From the NCBI RefSeq assembly GCF_037179485.1, contig NW_027040867.1, positions 3,720,001 to 3,784,000 of the forward strand: a stretch of 64,000 nucleotides of DNA. The letters are read 5' to 3'. The stretch comes from Ochlerotatus camptorhynchus. Taxonomy: Eukaryota; Arthropoda; Insecta; Diptera; Culicidae. Shown here one piece after another: positions 1 through 11,197 of the stretch (positions are counted from its first letter, which is position 1; each line of letters opens with the position of its first letter). The position numbers and the translations under genes were made by a program. Below the pieces are notes generated by a model that worked only from the letters and a program-made list of their open reading frames with translations, searched no databases and was not told the DNA's origin.

Positions 1-119
1 CTACCAAGAGGAAACATTTTTCTACCTGTTGGTGTCATTATTTTTCATAAGTGAGATTTAATTCACGAGAAATCGACCATTGTTTACAAATGCAATTACG
101 CCTCTTTGAAATGTTGGCA

Positions 120-700
120 CTGAATTTTGAGTTAAATTCCAAAGGGATTTTAAGCTAAATTTCAAGGAAATTCCGATGATAATTTTTAGCTCATTCAGTT
201 CCAATGTGTTCTGAGAAAAAATCATGAAGATTTCTAAATATAATTCCAGTGGACTTCTGAGAAGAATTTCAAAAGAGCTCTTAGGAGAGTTCTAAAAAAA
301 TCCGAGAAGAACCTCAAGGATACTGAATCCTGAGGACAGATCCAAAGGATTTCTGGGGAGTATTTCAAGAAAATTCTGCGTATAATTTCTAGTGAATCCT
401 GCAGATAGTTCCAAGATGATTCCGAAAAGAATACATAGAAAATTAAATTTTGAGTGAAAGTCCAAAGGGATTTTTAGGAAAATTTCAAGGGAGTACTGAT
501 AATTTCTAGCTCTAGCCGGGAATATTTTTTTTGAGGAAATTCTTCTGTAACTCTAAGGGAATTTCAGTTGCAAGGTGTTCTGAGTAAAAGTCAAGAAGAG
601 ATCTAAAAATAAAACCAGAGGACTTCTGAGAAGAATTTCAAAAGAGCTAACAGAGTTCTAAATATATCGAAAAGAACCTCAAGGAATTCTGAGGATGGAC
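120..700. repeat. Degenerate GAATTTC/GAACTTC-type quasi-repeat tract
   Basis: The tract is built from loosely repeated 15-30 bp phrases such as TTCTGAGAAGAATTTCAAAA and AAGAACCTCAAGGA, without a fixed period. One longer phrase recurs near 255-320 and 620-685. The same style of sequence is seen at 22320-23420, 29860-30900, 56400-57180 and 63120-63480. I see no coding potential. It is probably an old, diverged tandem or transposon-derived array. Confidence 0.5.
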
Positions 701-1163
701 TTTTTCGCAACTGTACAAAGTTTAAAGATATCTATCTTTTGGATTCCCTTGAAATACCCTTGAAAAGTGGGTATTGGTTTGCCATTGAACCTTGGTCTTA
801 CTAAAAAAATCGTCTAAGAATCTTCTCTGAAAATTTCAAGTCATTTTTTACCGTAGTTAAAAAGTTACAGCTGTTTAGGTGCGTTGCAATAAATTCGGGT
901 TTGTCCTTTATATCATCTTTAAAACATGTTGAATGCTCGGAATTATTTTCTGTCACCCCGACTGGCGGTACTTTGGGACGGTTCACGACGCATGGGATTA
1001 AATTTCCTAATTCCGTTGGCTGTCTGAAAGCAGTTTGCATTGAAAAAGATGAACCACTACCGGAGCAAAAAATAAATAAAATTAGCTAAATTAAACAGTA
1101 GGGAAACAGTGGTGGATGGACAGCACCATCTCCTACGCACTTTTGAGTACTCCTCATCCCCAG

Positions 1164-1672
1164 TTTAAATGCACCACAGAAAAAATTGCCCCTCCTTAAC
1201 AAGATTCCTGTGCACGCTAGTGCTCGGGAACTGAAGGTAAGTTTTCTCCCAAGAATAAATTATATTTTAACCTTTCAGTACTCAAGCCAACTTTTGTAAC
1301 ACGAACAAAATACAACAACACCTTGATTTCACTTCTTGAAATCCGATATTTTCCAAAATATTCTTCAAGTATTGGTCTGTTTCTTTTTCATGAATTATGT
1401 TTAGTCTCACGTTGAACGAGTTCCAAAGTCAGTAGGTTTTAAATAAATCATGTTATACTTTGTACAACGGCGCGAGTATTGAAAGGTTGAGATTATTTAA
1501 TGGGTATGTTTTTTCCCCTTTTCAGGCCCGGTTGAACCTAGCTCAATCAACTCTTCTAGAGAATAACTTAAACTGCATTCATCCACATGTGTCATCATCC
1601 CAAGACACTGTAACGGCAACATACTACCTTCATGATTCCAGTTCCGTAGCTAAAGAGAATAATAAAAATTAA
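1164..1672 (+). CDS. Candidate terminal two exons of an unidentified plus-strand gene
   Basis: This is a weak candidate. A possible acceptor (CCCCAG, ending 1163) opens an exon that ends in a strong donor, CTGAAG|GTAAGT, at 1236/1237. A pyrimidine-rich acceptor (CCCCTTTTCAG) ends at 1525. The frame across the junction is phase 0 on both sides and gives ...HASARELK joined to ARLNLAQSTLLENN..., stopping at 1672. A poly(A) signal AATAAA follows at 1755-1760. Upstream, 868-1089 holds another open, compositionally protein-like frame (it includes VTPTGGTLGRFTTHG) with its own stop, which could be an exon of the same or another gene. No domain is recognised. The splice signals and phase are what I see; that it is a gene is inference. 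Confidence 0.25.
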
Positions 1673-2394
1673 AATATTGAAACTTCCATCTTATCTTACA
1701 ACATAAATATTTTCTTTCGAAATTCCTATAAAATTATAATCATTGTAAAAGTGTAATAAAAAAAACTAATGAACTAGTTATATTTTGATAACCGTCTACT
1801 TTAACTCTCACCAATTGAATTGAAATCATTCAAGATTATGATGATTTACATTCGCAATGTTTTTACCAACCGGTCAATGTGCCGAATGAGAATCATCTCA
1901 AAATCATCTGATTATAGGATTAGGGTTTGAGTGAGAAAACAATCATTCGAACATAGGATGATATATTGGTTTAGTGCAGATCATTTCGTTTTATCGTTCT
2001 TACAAAAAAGGGTATTAGGTACTGCAGCGTGACGTTACAAATGAACTCAGCCTTCCAATTGGATTTCTTAGCAACAAAATTAAGAAATGACACCGATAAT
2101 GACCATGCATCAGAACTGTAGTCTTAACCACTTCAAACTAGAGAACAACGAATAGAAGATTAGGAACCACATAGATGAAGACTAACTAACTCATTTTTTC
2201 CTTGTTTCAAGATCATCCTCGGTGGACAAAGCCGAGTCTTGTCACTATCAACAAGGGATAAAAACCTTGCAAGGAAAAGCATAAAAACCTTGCAAGGAGC
2301 AAGGACTAAGGTGTGTTCCTTTGATTACTGAAAAATCCTGTTCCCCTAGTTTGAAGTAGTCAGGACTAGGAATCGGTGGAAGATCTTACATCTC
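1673..2394. other. No recognisable gene
   Basis: AT-rich sequence. AATAAA at 1755-1760 could serve the candidate exon ending at 1672. Near 2215-2300 the phrase AAAACCTTGCAAGGA occurs twice. Nothing else can be assigned. Confidence 0.5.
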
Positions 2395-2961
2395 CGTTCC
2401 GAAAATATCCATATTGTGGGGTATTTGGTATTTTTACAGCCTTTAAAGCTTACACAGGAAGTTCATGTGTACTCTAGTGTCACGTAGTGAGAAAGTTCTG
2501 AACTAATATGGCCACCATCCGCAAGTAAATGACCTTCTGGTTAACTTTTCTCAATACAGTAAACTTAACTAAATAAATTAACTTAACTTAACTTAAAAAA
2601 AAACTTAACTAAACAGTAAACTATGCCGCGTTGTGACGGCTGCTACCGGTGCTGCTTAGATCTTCTTCCGGCTTAAGGAATCTTTGGCGCCTTCCGTCTT
2701 AGGAAATCATTCAAATACCCAAAAAAGTTGGTGTTTTTGAAACAAAAACAACGATTAGAGATCGGAAATCGATTATTGACGGCACACGGTTTCCGTTTTT
2801 AGAAAAAAATGTCAAATTCTCACAATATTTTTTTTTTTTTAACGAGACGACTTACGAAGGCTGAAAATCAATGATAAGCGCGCCTTTTTAATATTCAAGA
2901 TGGAAACTTCCGGTTTTATAAAAACTATGAAATACCTAACAATGTGGGTATTTTCGGAACG
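2395..2961. mobile_element. TIR-bounded MITE-like element
   Basis: The ends are inverted copies of CGTTCCGAAAATA followed by imperfectly matched sequence (ATATTGTGGGGTATT against AATGTGGGTAT). There is no transposase frame, so it fits a non-autonomous DNA element. An internal stretch near 2455-2545 resembles 6315-6405. The superfamily is unknown because the target duplication is unclear. Confidence 0.5.
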
Positions 2962-3866
2962 AGGATGATGTGTATGGCCCGAACGCCATTTTGAAATTAA
3001 TTATTGAATAGGTCCTCTCGCGAAATTGAATTGAAAAAAAAAAAATGTTATCAAAACTTTTTAACCGAAGTACGTCGATGCAAACCACCCCTACCCGATG
3101 ATGTCGTTGTTTTGCGTGGGCGAACTTTGCCCAGACAACCAGAAGTCGTATAACAATGTACAGACAGTATCGTAAATTGCTACAGTTTAAGTCAAAATCG
3201 CATATAAGAATGGCATACCTCGCATTATGTTTAAGTTAAATCGTATAGAATGCAAATCTCCGACTCATATGCGATGATTCATTTTTCAGTCGTACTGTAT
3301 CACAAATTAAATCGGATTACATCGTAAGACTTTTCAAAATGAATTTGTTATTATAGATTAAATCGTATTTGATGTTAAATCAACTCGTTTAAAATTAAAT
3401 TAAAATATTCACGTATATGGTCTCCACTTTTGTACGTATAAGCCATTTCTTTGCATTCTATACGAATTGTTTGTTTGTTTATATGTTTGTATATCACAAA
3501 AACAACTTTGAATATACGTGCATTCTGGTTGTCTGGGTGGTTCGTGCATATAGACCCTAGCAAGATTTGTTTACCTAAGTTGATGTTCATGTGTTGATCA
3601 AAGAATCGATTAACTTGATTTGTTTTCTACTGTGACCGAGCGGTAGACTTGTACGTATATTGCGAATCGACATATGAACGTATGTCCTATTCAAAATGGA
3701 CTCCAGAGCAATTTGCGACAAAATTTAAACTTCGTGGACTGATCTATTCAACTTGAATGATTTTTTTTTTTCAAACCGTTTTCAAGTTATGAAACGAAAA
3801 CTCGGGAAATTTAACTCAGCATCTGAGTTAACGACGTGTTGGAGATTTTGAGTGAACTAAACTTAA
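2962..3866. other. No recognisable gene; short MITE-related remnant
   Basis: A short stretch around 3071-3130 (CAAACCACCCCTACCCGATG and a GCGTGGGCGAACTTTG phrase) resembles the hairpin MITE at 16430-16660. The 3375-3590 minus-strand frame has no recognisable domain. Confidence 0.4.
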
Positions 3867-4118
3867 AGTTATAATCGGTTGCTGATCTGGCCAAAACCAG
3901 GCCCAAGAGACAATTTCTAGTTCCTCACTCTAGGTCCCTATTATTTGCCGCTGAGAAGCTGTTCCGAAGCCAAATAGAACATCCACGAGGCGTCCTATCA
4001 TTCTTCCTTCATCATTCGTTGAGTCGCAGCGTTGAACCTAACTATTGTCCACGAAAAGGCTTGCCAATGCAAATCGACTATATACCCAAGTAACCAAAAG
4101 TTCCGCATTCAACACTTC

Positions 4119-4238
4119 CAAGCTCCATAAAGTTCAAATAAAGTTTCAACAGAACTTTCAAGTTCCATAAAGTTCAAATAAAGTTCCGACAGAACTTTCA
4201 AGTTCCATAAAGTTCAAATTAAGTTCCGACAGAACTTT
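4119..4238. repeat. Tandem repeat, three 40-bp units
   Basis: Three successive units begin CAAGYTCCATAAAGTTCAAA and end ACAGAACTTT, at 4119-4158, 4159-4198 and 4199-4238. They differ by a few bases. The array lies inside the family Y element. Confidence 0.85.
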
Positions 4239-4386
4239 CAAGCCACATGAAACAATCCGCACAAATCTTTTTTTGTAACAAAATTTAATGTACGTAAATA
4301 TGAAATAATCAGTGGCCCGAATAAATCATAATTCTTATATTTATGCAACATTCTATCCAAAAATAAAAAATAAATAAAAAGTAAAT

Positions 4387-4452
4387 ACCTGGAGTCGAAC
4401 CCGTGTACTCTGCATGTGATCTACGATTGCAAACCACTGCGCCACAAGTGTG
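4387..4452 (-). other. tRNA-like segment with A-box and B-box inside a TIR element
   Basis: Read on the minus strand it contains TGGCGCAGTGG (fits an A box) and, about 35 nt later, GGTTCGACTCC (fits a B box). The same arrangement occurs at 41043-41112 (TGGCACAGTGG and GGTTCGAATCC). The stems do not pair well enough for a functional tRNA call. It may be a captured tRNA or SINE head that could act as a pol III promoter. Confidence 0.5.
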
Positions 4453-5885
4453 ATGCAATATCATGCGGGCAAACACCAATTTAAATTCATCAAGGTGTTG
4501 TGTTTCGTATTCAAGTCAGTCAGCTGGCTCAAAAAACTCCAACAATAGGCGGGACAACAGCTCTTTTTAATATATTTCAGATGACGTAGTGGTTCGTGCT
4601 GAGACTCTCACGCAGAAGGACTGGGTTTAATTCTTCCAACAGCTCCATTACTACTACTTATGCTGATAAATCAATACACATTAATACACCTGCCTTTAAA
4701 AATAACTTTCATGAAAGTGCGAACTAAATATAGAATTGGTGAAGAGGACAAAAACCTTTTTTAATTCATTTTCTAAAAGTTCCGTTCAAGTTCCGCCAGA
4801 GGCTCCTTAGAATGCTCTTCAATTATGGCACCGGAACTTTCAAGTTCTTATAACGACTTAAAAATGAGGCTGCTTAGAATTTTATAGACCACCTTCAACC
4901 AAGGTGCTTAAGCCATAAATAGCCTTTTATCAGAACTTTTGGTTACTTGGGTACATCCGAACATTTGTTTATCTCAAATCGAGGGAAGACATTCCGCACA
5001 AATACCGTAAACCGGACTAGTTCATGTTGATCTTCGTCAAGCTTTGTCTACAATTTGGACTTCTACATTAACACATGTCAAGCAGCCTTCAGGTTCAATC
5101 GTCTAAACTTGGTGAGTTCGTTCCATTTTGTAATTTTTTATCTTTTTAAACCAGTAACGTTGGGAGATCACCTTTTTGTGGTGCGTTACTTATATAAGAT
5201 CTACAACCGAACCCTAGTCGTGACAACTTCAAACAAGGGAATCAGGATTTTCCAGTTATCAAAGGATCACATTTTAGTCCTTGTTACTTTTTATGACTTG
5301 ATAATAGTGACAAGACTCGGGTAGTGACCACCGCCGTTATGCATTTCTATATTTTAAATTTCAAATCAAAAATAATGTTTATGTTCACAGATTTCACATT
5401 ATCCTTTTCCCTCTGTCCTTCTCCTTTACCTTTCCCTCTTCTCTTTTCAGAAAGCGAGTAATAGCGCTATAGCTATAAGTCATAAAAGGCTAGGACAAGA
5501 GTTAGTGCTCATGCCCCAACCTTCAGCAGAAAATGGAGCATCACTTAACCTTTTCTAGCTTTGATGCTTCCAACTACCGACCAATCATATAATTACCAAA
5601 ATCGGAACGTACGGTACGAGATGTCCACGTTTCATCCATTTATTGGATTCTGAAGCATCGTATTTAAATCTTCGATTTAAACAGGCCCGATGTTTTCTGA
5701 ATAATCTTGCCCCTTAAATGCTGCACAGCAGGCCTGGCCGTTTTGATATGTGTGACGCATCTTCGATGTGAAACATACATCAAATAGATAAGAAAAAATG
5801 ATGTAGGTATATATATAATTTTTCAGGATGCTTTCATGAACTGGCTGTGTTGGTGTTAGATTAGTTTAGATTTGGTTAGATACAC

Positions 5886-6546
5886 TAAAACCTATGTAAC
5901 CAGTATTTGAATCCATTTTTTCCTTGATTACTTGAAGTGCTCTTGCCTCTTCAATAGTTTTCTGATTCTCATATAAACTCAGTGGCGCCGACTTGGTTTG
6001 AACATTGGGGGGACAAAATCACTCTTTATGTGTAGTTTACATGAGAATCTGAAAATTATTAGGAGGACCAAAGTGCATCGACCCCCTCCCCCCTTAGTTG
6101 GCAGCTATGTATCCGATAGGTCTTGTTCACCACAATAAAATTCTCAAACACATATGGTTTGGATTTAAAGATACAGCTTATACATCTAGTAAACATACAA
6201 ACTAGCGCCACGTGTTGAGAAAATTACGAATCTTTATGCTTACCATCCCAAAGGCATTAGATACCTGAATAACTTTCTAGAAGACAGCAAATCTGTAAAT
6301 GATCAATATCTCACAATAAAGCGTGTATAAGTTTACATCTACGCTAGTGCCTCATAGTGGAATAATTCTAAACTAATCTGTCCACCATCCGAAAGTTCCT
6401 GGTCTCGAGAAAACCGGAAAATAGTATCTTTCTATATGGCCAGGTTCACGAGATAGTTTACGTTAGAACCAATGAAGTCAAATTCTATATGGACATGTAC
6501 CACTAGACTGGCCCACATTTGTATGAGAGATTTTTTTGTCGTTTTT
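5886..6546. repeat. Unassigned AT-rich sequence with a diverged ~130-bp duplication
   Basis: About 6170-6270 and 6310-6405 share related phrases (CATCTAGTAAACATACAAACTA and CATCTACGCTAGTGCCTCAT, then CCACCATCC or TTACCATCC). A relative is found at 2455-2545. No coding signal. Confidence 0.35.
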
Positions 6547-7205
6547 GACGTAGGACTACGTCTGTGATTTCTATATAAAATTATGAAAGATTTTGAACGT
6601 TAATAACTCAGCTGCCCCTGGACCAATTTTATCACCAATCGATCAGAAATATTTTGACGCATCTGTCAAATTTAGGACTTTATCATTTTTCAAAATGACA
6701 CCATTGAAAATTTAACGAATGAAAATTATCACTGCGAAATGCGATTTCCCTTACACAGATTTCAAAGTAGAAATCCATCTGGTCTCACCAAACGGTGTTT
6801 ATTCAATCACCGTGTGGTGAGTGGTGGTGTTCTCCAGTACACAACGAAAGGCTGTCTGCAAGCAGCGAGCTGCAGCCGACACGAGCATCCATAGAAGGAG
6901 GAAGAAGCCGCACCGCTATTCATCGGAATCAGTAGCTCTTCGTGAGTCATTGTGGGTCATCTATGTCAAGCGCGTCATGCTAAACCCAAGTAACACACAT
7001 GTTCTATAACAGTTAATATAACCATTATATAACTGAATTTGGTTGTAAAGAAGTTTACTCAACATAATTGTATGAAGATGTGTGACTTGGGAAGAGTATA
7101 AACAGAGAGAACCCCGCTCAAATTTCAATTCCTACACAAAACACAAGCTCCTGCTGCAGTTAACAAATAAGATTTATTATATAAGTCCACGTAGTCCTAC
7201 GTCAC
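6547..7205. mobile_element. MITE-like element with TGACGTAGGACTACGT termini
   Basis: The ends are TGACGTAGGACTACGT (from about 6547) and its complement ACGTAGTCCTACGTCA (ending 7205). There is no transposase. The open frame at 6821-7009 appears to be a chance frame. A smaller MITE (6985-7091) sits inside it. Confidence 0.5.
6985..7091. mobile_element. 107-bp mini-MITE
   Basis: Its inverted ends are CCCAAGTAACACACAT and ATGTGTGACTTGGG. The terminal CCCAAGTAAC is shared with the family Y element at 4085-4951, which suggests mobilisation by the same transposase. Confidence 0.55.
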
Positions 7206-7254
7206 CATTGCATACAACTTCATAGGGCTGTCCCTTGTAGTTTTTTTTTTCAAC

Positions 7255-9042
7255 GGGCTAACCTCCAGATTTGTGCCATTAGGTGAGAAAACCACTCTCT
7301 AAAAATTTCAGCTCATTTGGATGTAACACGAGCTGGCGCTTTTGGCTTAAAGTTAATATGGTTTTTTTTTTAGAAATGTATGGAGAACTAATATCCTTTC
7401 ACTCTTTCGTGCATGAAACTGGTTCAGCAAACTATTTTAAGCTCAGAATTTCAGCACTTGTAGCTTAATCTATGAGAAACAACTTTGTTCATGATTCAAG
7501 TTAGTATTATTTAGAGTTGGTGTATAATGAGTCACGCCAAGAGTGAAGCCATGAAGTAGTTCGCCTCCTCGTGGTGTGCCCTGGAAACGCTAATTATCGA
7601 ACCCAAGAGAGAGATATTGCGGCTAAACGAACTACCGCAGAGTAAGGACGCTGGAACCCCATCCAGCTCGTCCCAGGAGGTCGATAAGCCCTGCACAAAC
7701 CCTCGTTGTGCAAAGGCAGGAGTGACACCGGGTTCTTAGAGTGCTTAGCACACGCAGCTGGTAAGCGGTCACATCTGTCCTGTTTGGCCCTGGACAGTTG
7801 GCTGGCTATCACGTCTGCTCTAGAACTCAGGCGAACAATTAACAGAGAACAACAAGAGGAAGGCCCTGCACAGCTGCTCACTGTGCAGTAGCGAGTGTCA
7901 CGTCTGACACAACACTAGTGATGCGCCATAGAGCAACCGGCCCCCTCCCATGACGTAATGCTTTCGGGCGGTTCCGGGGAGGGCAAAGGCCTAGAGCACA
8001 GGGTAAGGTTGAGTGGGTCGGGAGTGCTACTTCTCCCATCCCCACACCCTGAGTTATCTTCTCAGGTGTCTGGGAGCAGATTCCCCCCCCGTATAAAAAA
8101 AAGAGTGAAGCCAAGTGGTAGACTGTCAAACCGGCAACCTATCGTGCAAAGTACACAAACATTTCGATGCTATGAAAGATCCACGAAAGGTATTGCAATA
8201 AAATATAAAATATAATCGAAGAAATGATCATAAATACACAGTGAGCAATAAATTGTCATGGGATACGTTTGGTAATGATTACTTATGAGAATTTATACTA
8301 TTTTTGGTTAAGATAATTTGACTAAATCACTCATATAATGATTTTCTACAGCCGCTATTTTTTTTTTTTCGCTAGTAGTCATTTGAAGTTGATGTAGAAG
8401 TCCTCTGTTGCCAAGTGAAAAGAAAGGGAATCTTTCGAAAACCGTGATGCGAGTTCAGCTGTTTTTCTCTTGGTGTGACTCATTATACACCGACTCTAGT
8501 ATTATGAAGATATTCATTCATGAATTTATATGTGCATTTTGCCCGTATATTGCAGCAAAATACAGGCAGCGTATGGAACGTATCAACTAGATGACCACTA
8601 AAATAATAAAACTTCATATTTTCCACAGGCCAACATCCAGACTTGTGTCAGTAGGTGAGATAACCGCTCTCTGACTGTTTCAGCTATTTTTGACGTTACA
8701 CGGGCTGTCGCTTTTGGTTTAATGTTCGTATAGGAGATTTGGTTGAAATTTGTATATACAAAATGCTCATATATATTCAAAAGCGAATATCTCAATAAAA
8801 CTAACCGGGTTCATAATGCAGTCTTGAGCAAAGTTGTTACTTATTGTTTGAATTACAAGTTTTGAAAATCTGAATCAAATCGAGAATAAGGAAACTTTTT
8901 TATGATCGATAGAGTGTAGGAGTGTAATTTTTTCATGTATTTTGTCCAAAATCCCCATACAAAATTCAAACTAAAAGCGCCAGCTCATCCTACATCCAAA
9001 TGAGCTTTTCTCACCTAAAGGCACAAATCTAGAGGTTGGCCC
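7255..9042. mobile_element. TIR-bounded composite repeat carrying a retroposon
   Basis: The left end, GGGCTAACCTCCAGATTTGTG (7255 on), and the right end, CACAAATCTAGAGGTTGGCCC (ending 9042), are inverted copies. Both continue into matching sequence about GTGAGAAAACCACTC and a CTGGCGCTTTTGG phrase. A third, direct copy of the end lies near 8626-8720. Inverted GGTGTATAATGAGTCAC phrases at about 7518 and 8473 add internal symmetry. The poly(A) retroposon at 7552-8101 is inserted inside. Confidence 0.5.
7552..8101 (+). mobile_element. Short GC-rich poly(A) retroposon (copy 1)
   Basis: About 550 bp of GC-rich sequence ends in an A tail and is flanked by a 12-bp duplication, AGAGTGAAGCCA (7540-7551 and 8102-8113). 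A second copy with different flanks is at 24048-24610. No tRNA-type A/B boxes are evident at its start. It contains short perfect hairpins (CTGCACAG...CTGTGCAG and GTGTCA...TGACAC). Open frames on both strands are not conserved as proteins. It behaves as a SINE or a non-autonomous LINE derivative. Confidence 0.7.
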
Positions 9043-10266
9043 GTGGACAATTAGAACTTTTATTTTTGTGGGCCAGTCTAATGTTCCACTTTTCCTCTCA
9101 ACAAAATGGTCATTGTTCGTAACGTGTGATTAAATTACCAAATTTCATATTTTTCTGATTTTTCTAGTAGCACCTTGTAAGTTTATGCAAAAAAAACGTC
9201 ATATCATCATCCTTTTTGTAATAGGGAAGCTGAGAACTAGGTGTAACATGACTAGTTTTAGTTTTGCTTGATTCGCCAATAGGTTTTAGTTTTTCGGACG
9301 GATTTGATCAAGCTACCGAAGTTTTTTTTTTTTGATTTTCACAGGACGATTTTCAGCCTGTAGTTGAATGATTTTTTTTTGTGACGTACAAAGGTTTTTC
9401 AATGTTCCATCATGTGTCACGCTTTTCTCATATCTATTAAACATAGACTCATAGACTACCTCGCCCCGCCCTCAAGAGAGGACGGCATACTTGAATGCCC
9501 TTTCCAGGACAGAAAAATCTAACCATCTTTATCTACATTATGGTCCCTTCAGTTAAAGTCTTGAATATACTGTCACATTTTTTAGGTACGGTCCCCTTTT
9601 TGCATTGGGCTATTATTCACAATCTTCACAAGGACCATTTGTAGAAAATTACTCAAGGGATATTTGTCTAGAACATTAGACAACGTTTTTTCGATGTTTT
9701 ACACCTAATTTCGGTAATTTACTAAACATTTCGGCGGTGCTTCAGAACGCGGAGCACCTTCGTGCTGCGAGCTTGCTGTTCTCATACATGTTTGTAGGGC
9801 GGTACAGCATCATAGAGAGAGCGCTACCTAAAAACGTGGTGTGTTAGAAACTTTAAGTCAGGAGACCCTAAGAATGTCGAATATGGTCAAATTTATCTGA
9901 CCTAGAAAGTTATGTTGCACTGCGTAATGTAGCTAATACATAAGCAATACACTTTGTCATACTCGGACCAAAACAAAAATGATACAGTCGATCCATTAAA
10001 CCGGAAGATTGGAATCCGTTGTTATAACTCAAGTGCAGCTTCAATGAACCAAAGCGCAAAGCAACAGCAATATGTTAATAACGCTGACAAATATTGGTTT
10101 CATAATTCAGTAATTTATGTGAATACTTTGGCGATGAATCGTTTGCATCACATCACTACATTCGTTGGATACATTTTTTATTTTCTTGTTGAATCAAGGT
10201 TTGTGGGTTTAAATGATTGGAACACTTTCAAATTAATCACATGCCGCTTCGCACGATAACATCTGC
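9043..10266. other. No recognisable gene
   Basis: AT-rich sequence leading to the 3' end of paralogue 1. The frame at 9954-10259 has no recognisable domain and starts without an ATG context. Confidence 0.5.
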
Positions 10267-10272
10267 TTTATT
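10267..10272 (-). terminator. Poly(A) signal of paralogue 1
   Basis: AATAAA on the minus strand, about 50 nt after the stop codon at 10322. Confidence 0.65.
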
Positions 10273-10321
10273 CAGACCTGATTATAAATATGATGCGTCA
10301 CTAACGTTACAAAAAAACGTT

Positions 10322-11197
10322 TTAATTGCTACCATCTATGCCGTCGTCACTCGCCCGCCAGATAACCTTCTCACGCAGTGTCTTCGGTCTTCCGGTAGCA
10401 TCAGTTTCCACCTGCATCACTACCGTGTCCAACTGAATCGGTCGCATCTGTTGAAAGCGATCCTCTTTCTCGGTAGTATTAGCAGTAACATTGTTTCTAA
10501 ACTTGTTCTCAGTCATTTCGAACGTGGTCAGATTTTGAGGATCTGCATGCCCCTGGCTGTAACGCTTTTTACTGATGGTAATGGTTTCATTTTTCACGTT
10601 ATTAACATTCTCCAGCCGTTCGATTTTGATTTCCTCCGTGGCGTAAATTTCGGCATTCTGCTTATGGTTCGTCTCAACGCGCTTGTCGTCCACAGCATCA
10701 TTGTCGCGGTTGTTCATAAGGAAGTCACTTATCTCGAGGAAAAACTTGGCCGGTAAATTGTTTCCGTTCACCTGCAGCATCGAATTGGATGTTATCTGCT
10801 GTTGCTGCTCTTCTTGTTCTTCTTGTTCTTCGACGAGATCTTGCTGATCGGAAGTCGACTGGCTGGTCTCTTCATACGGAATTCCAAACAGTTTGAATAT
10901 TGATTTTTGAATCATTTTTGCCATGTCGGATTTCTGTAGAGTGTCCAACGAAGATTCCGGAACTTGGATCTGAAAGTTTTTGATATGCAACCGAATGTTT
11001 GTTTCTCCATCTGTTTGCCTCTCGTCGTAAACGACATCCTCTCCATCATCATCATCATAGTCATCATCCGCACCGTCCTCAGCAGCATTGATCTCGCTCT
11101 TTCGCCGGTCTGTGCCGTACGCGCTTTCCAAGGCAGTCAGGGATCCAATCAAAGAAACGAGTGTCAAACATAACAAAGTAATCGTGAAGCAATTCAT
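10322..11197 (-). CDS. Secreted acidic protein, paralogue 1 of a three-gene family
   Basis: Single-exon gene, 291 aa. I chose the ATG at 11197 (purine at -3, GCAATG); the open frame runs further upstream but only to a GTG. Residues 1-22 form a signal peptide (MNCFTITLLCLTLVSLIGSL). A DDDYDDDDGED acidic stretch (about 44-54) precedes the family block at 55-80: VVYDERQ, then NIRLHIKNFQIQVP. After it come a Glu/Gln-rich stretch (about 123-134), a short hydrophobic segment (NLPAKFFLEISDFLMN) and four N-glycosylation sequons in the C-terminal half. No enzyme motif or membrane anchor is present. Paralogues lie at 33442-34178 and 61017-62156 in the same orientation. A possible arthropod initiator (GGTCAGTCAGTG) lies near 11473-11485. 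Function is unknown; an extracellular or cuticle-associated role would be inference only. Confidence 0.8.
   Translation of the reverse strand: MNCFTITLLCLTLVSLIGSLTALESAYGTDRRKSEINAAEDGADDDYDDDDGEDVVYDERQTDGETNIRLHIKNFQIQVPESSLDTLQKSDMAKMIQKSIFKLFGIPYEETSQSTSDQQDLVEEQEEQEEQQQQITSNSMLQVNGNNLPAKFFLEISDFLMNNRDNDAVDDKRVETNHKQNAEIYATEEIKIERLENVNNVKNETITISKKRYSQGHADPQNLTTFEMTENKFRNNVTANTTEKEDRFQQMRPIQLDTVVMQVETDATGRPKTLREKVIWRASDDGIDGSN

Larger units (their letters stand above)
4085..4951. mobile_element. 867-bp TIR element with TA target duplication (family Y)
   Basis: The termini are perfect 19-bp inverted repeats, CCCAAGTAACCAAAAGTTC, flanked on both sides by TA (4083-4084 and 4952-4953). The XZ repeat continues on either side, which confirms an insertion. 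It contains a 3 x 40-bp tandem repeat (4119-4238) and a tRNA-like segment on the minus strand (about 4387-4452). It has no transposase. A TA duplication fits a Tc1/mariner-mobilised or related MITE. A diverged relative lies at 40556-41547. Confidence 0.75.
3867..5885 (+). mobile_element. Dispersed repeat XZ, copy 1, split by a TIR element
   Basis: Segments 3867-4082 and 4954-5885 match, in inverted orientation, 38698-38956 and about 35790-36711. The two halves are contiguous in the original element; here they are separated by the TIR element at 4085-4951. Open frames in it, such as 5055-5324, have an interrupted counterpart in the other copy and no known domain. Element class is not identified. 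I saw no reverse transcriptase or transposase motif. Confidence 0.6.

Noticed and set aside
4387..4452. Functional tRNA gene (also 41043-41112 and the heads of the SINEs)
   Set aside because: A and B boxes are present, but the stems pair poorly and each lies within a repeated mobile element.
5055..5324. 89-codon frame as a gene
   Set aside because: It lies in dispersed repeat XZ; the inverted copy has a broken equivalent (36397-36630) and no known domain.
7594..8215. Open frames on both strands of the poly(A) retroposon as proteins
   Set aside because: They overlap in conflicting frames, lie in a repeated retroposon and are not kept open in the second copy.
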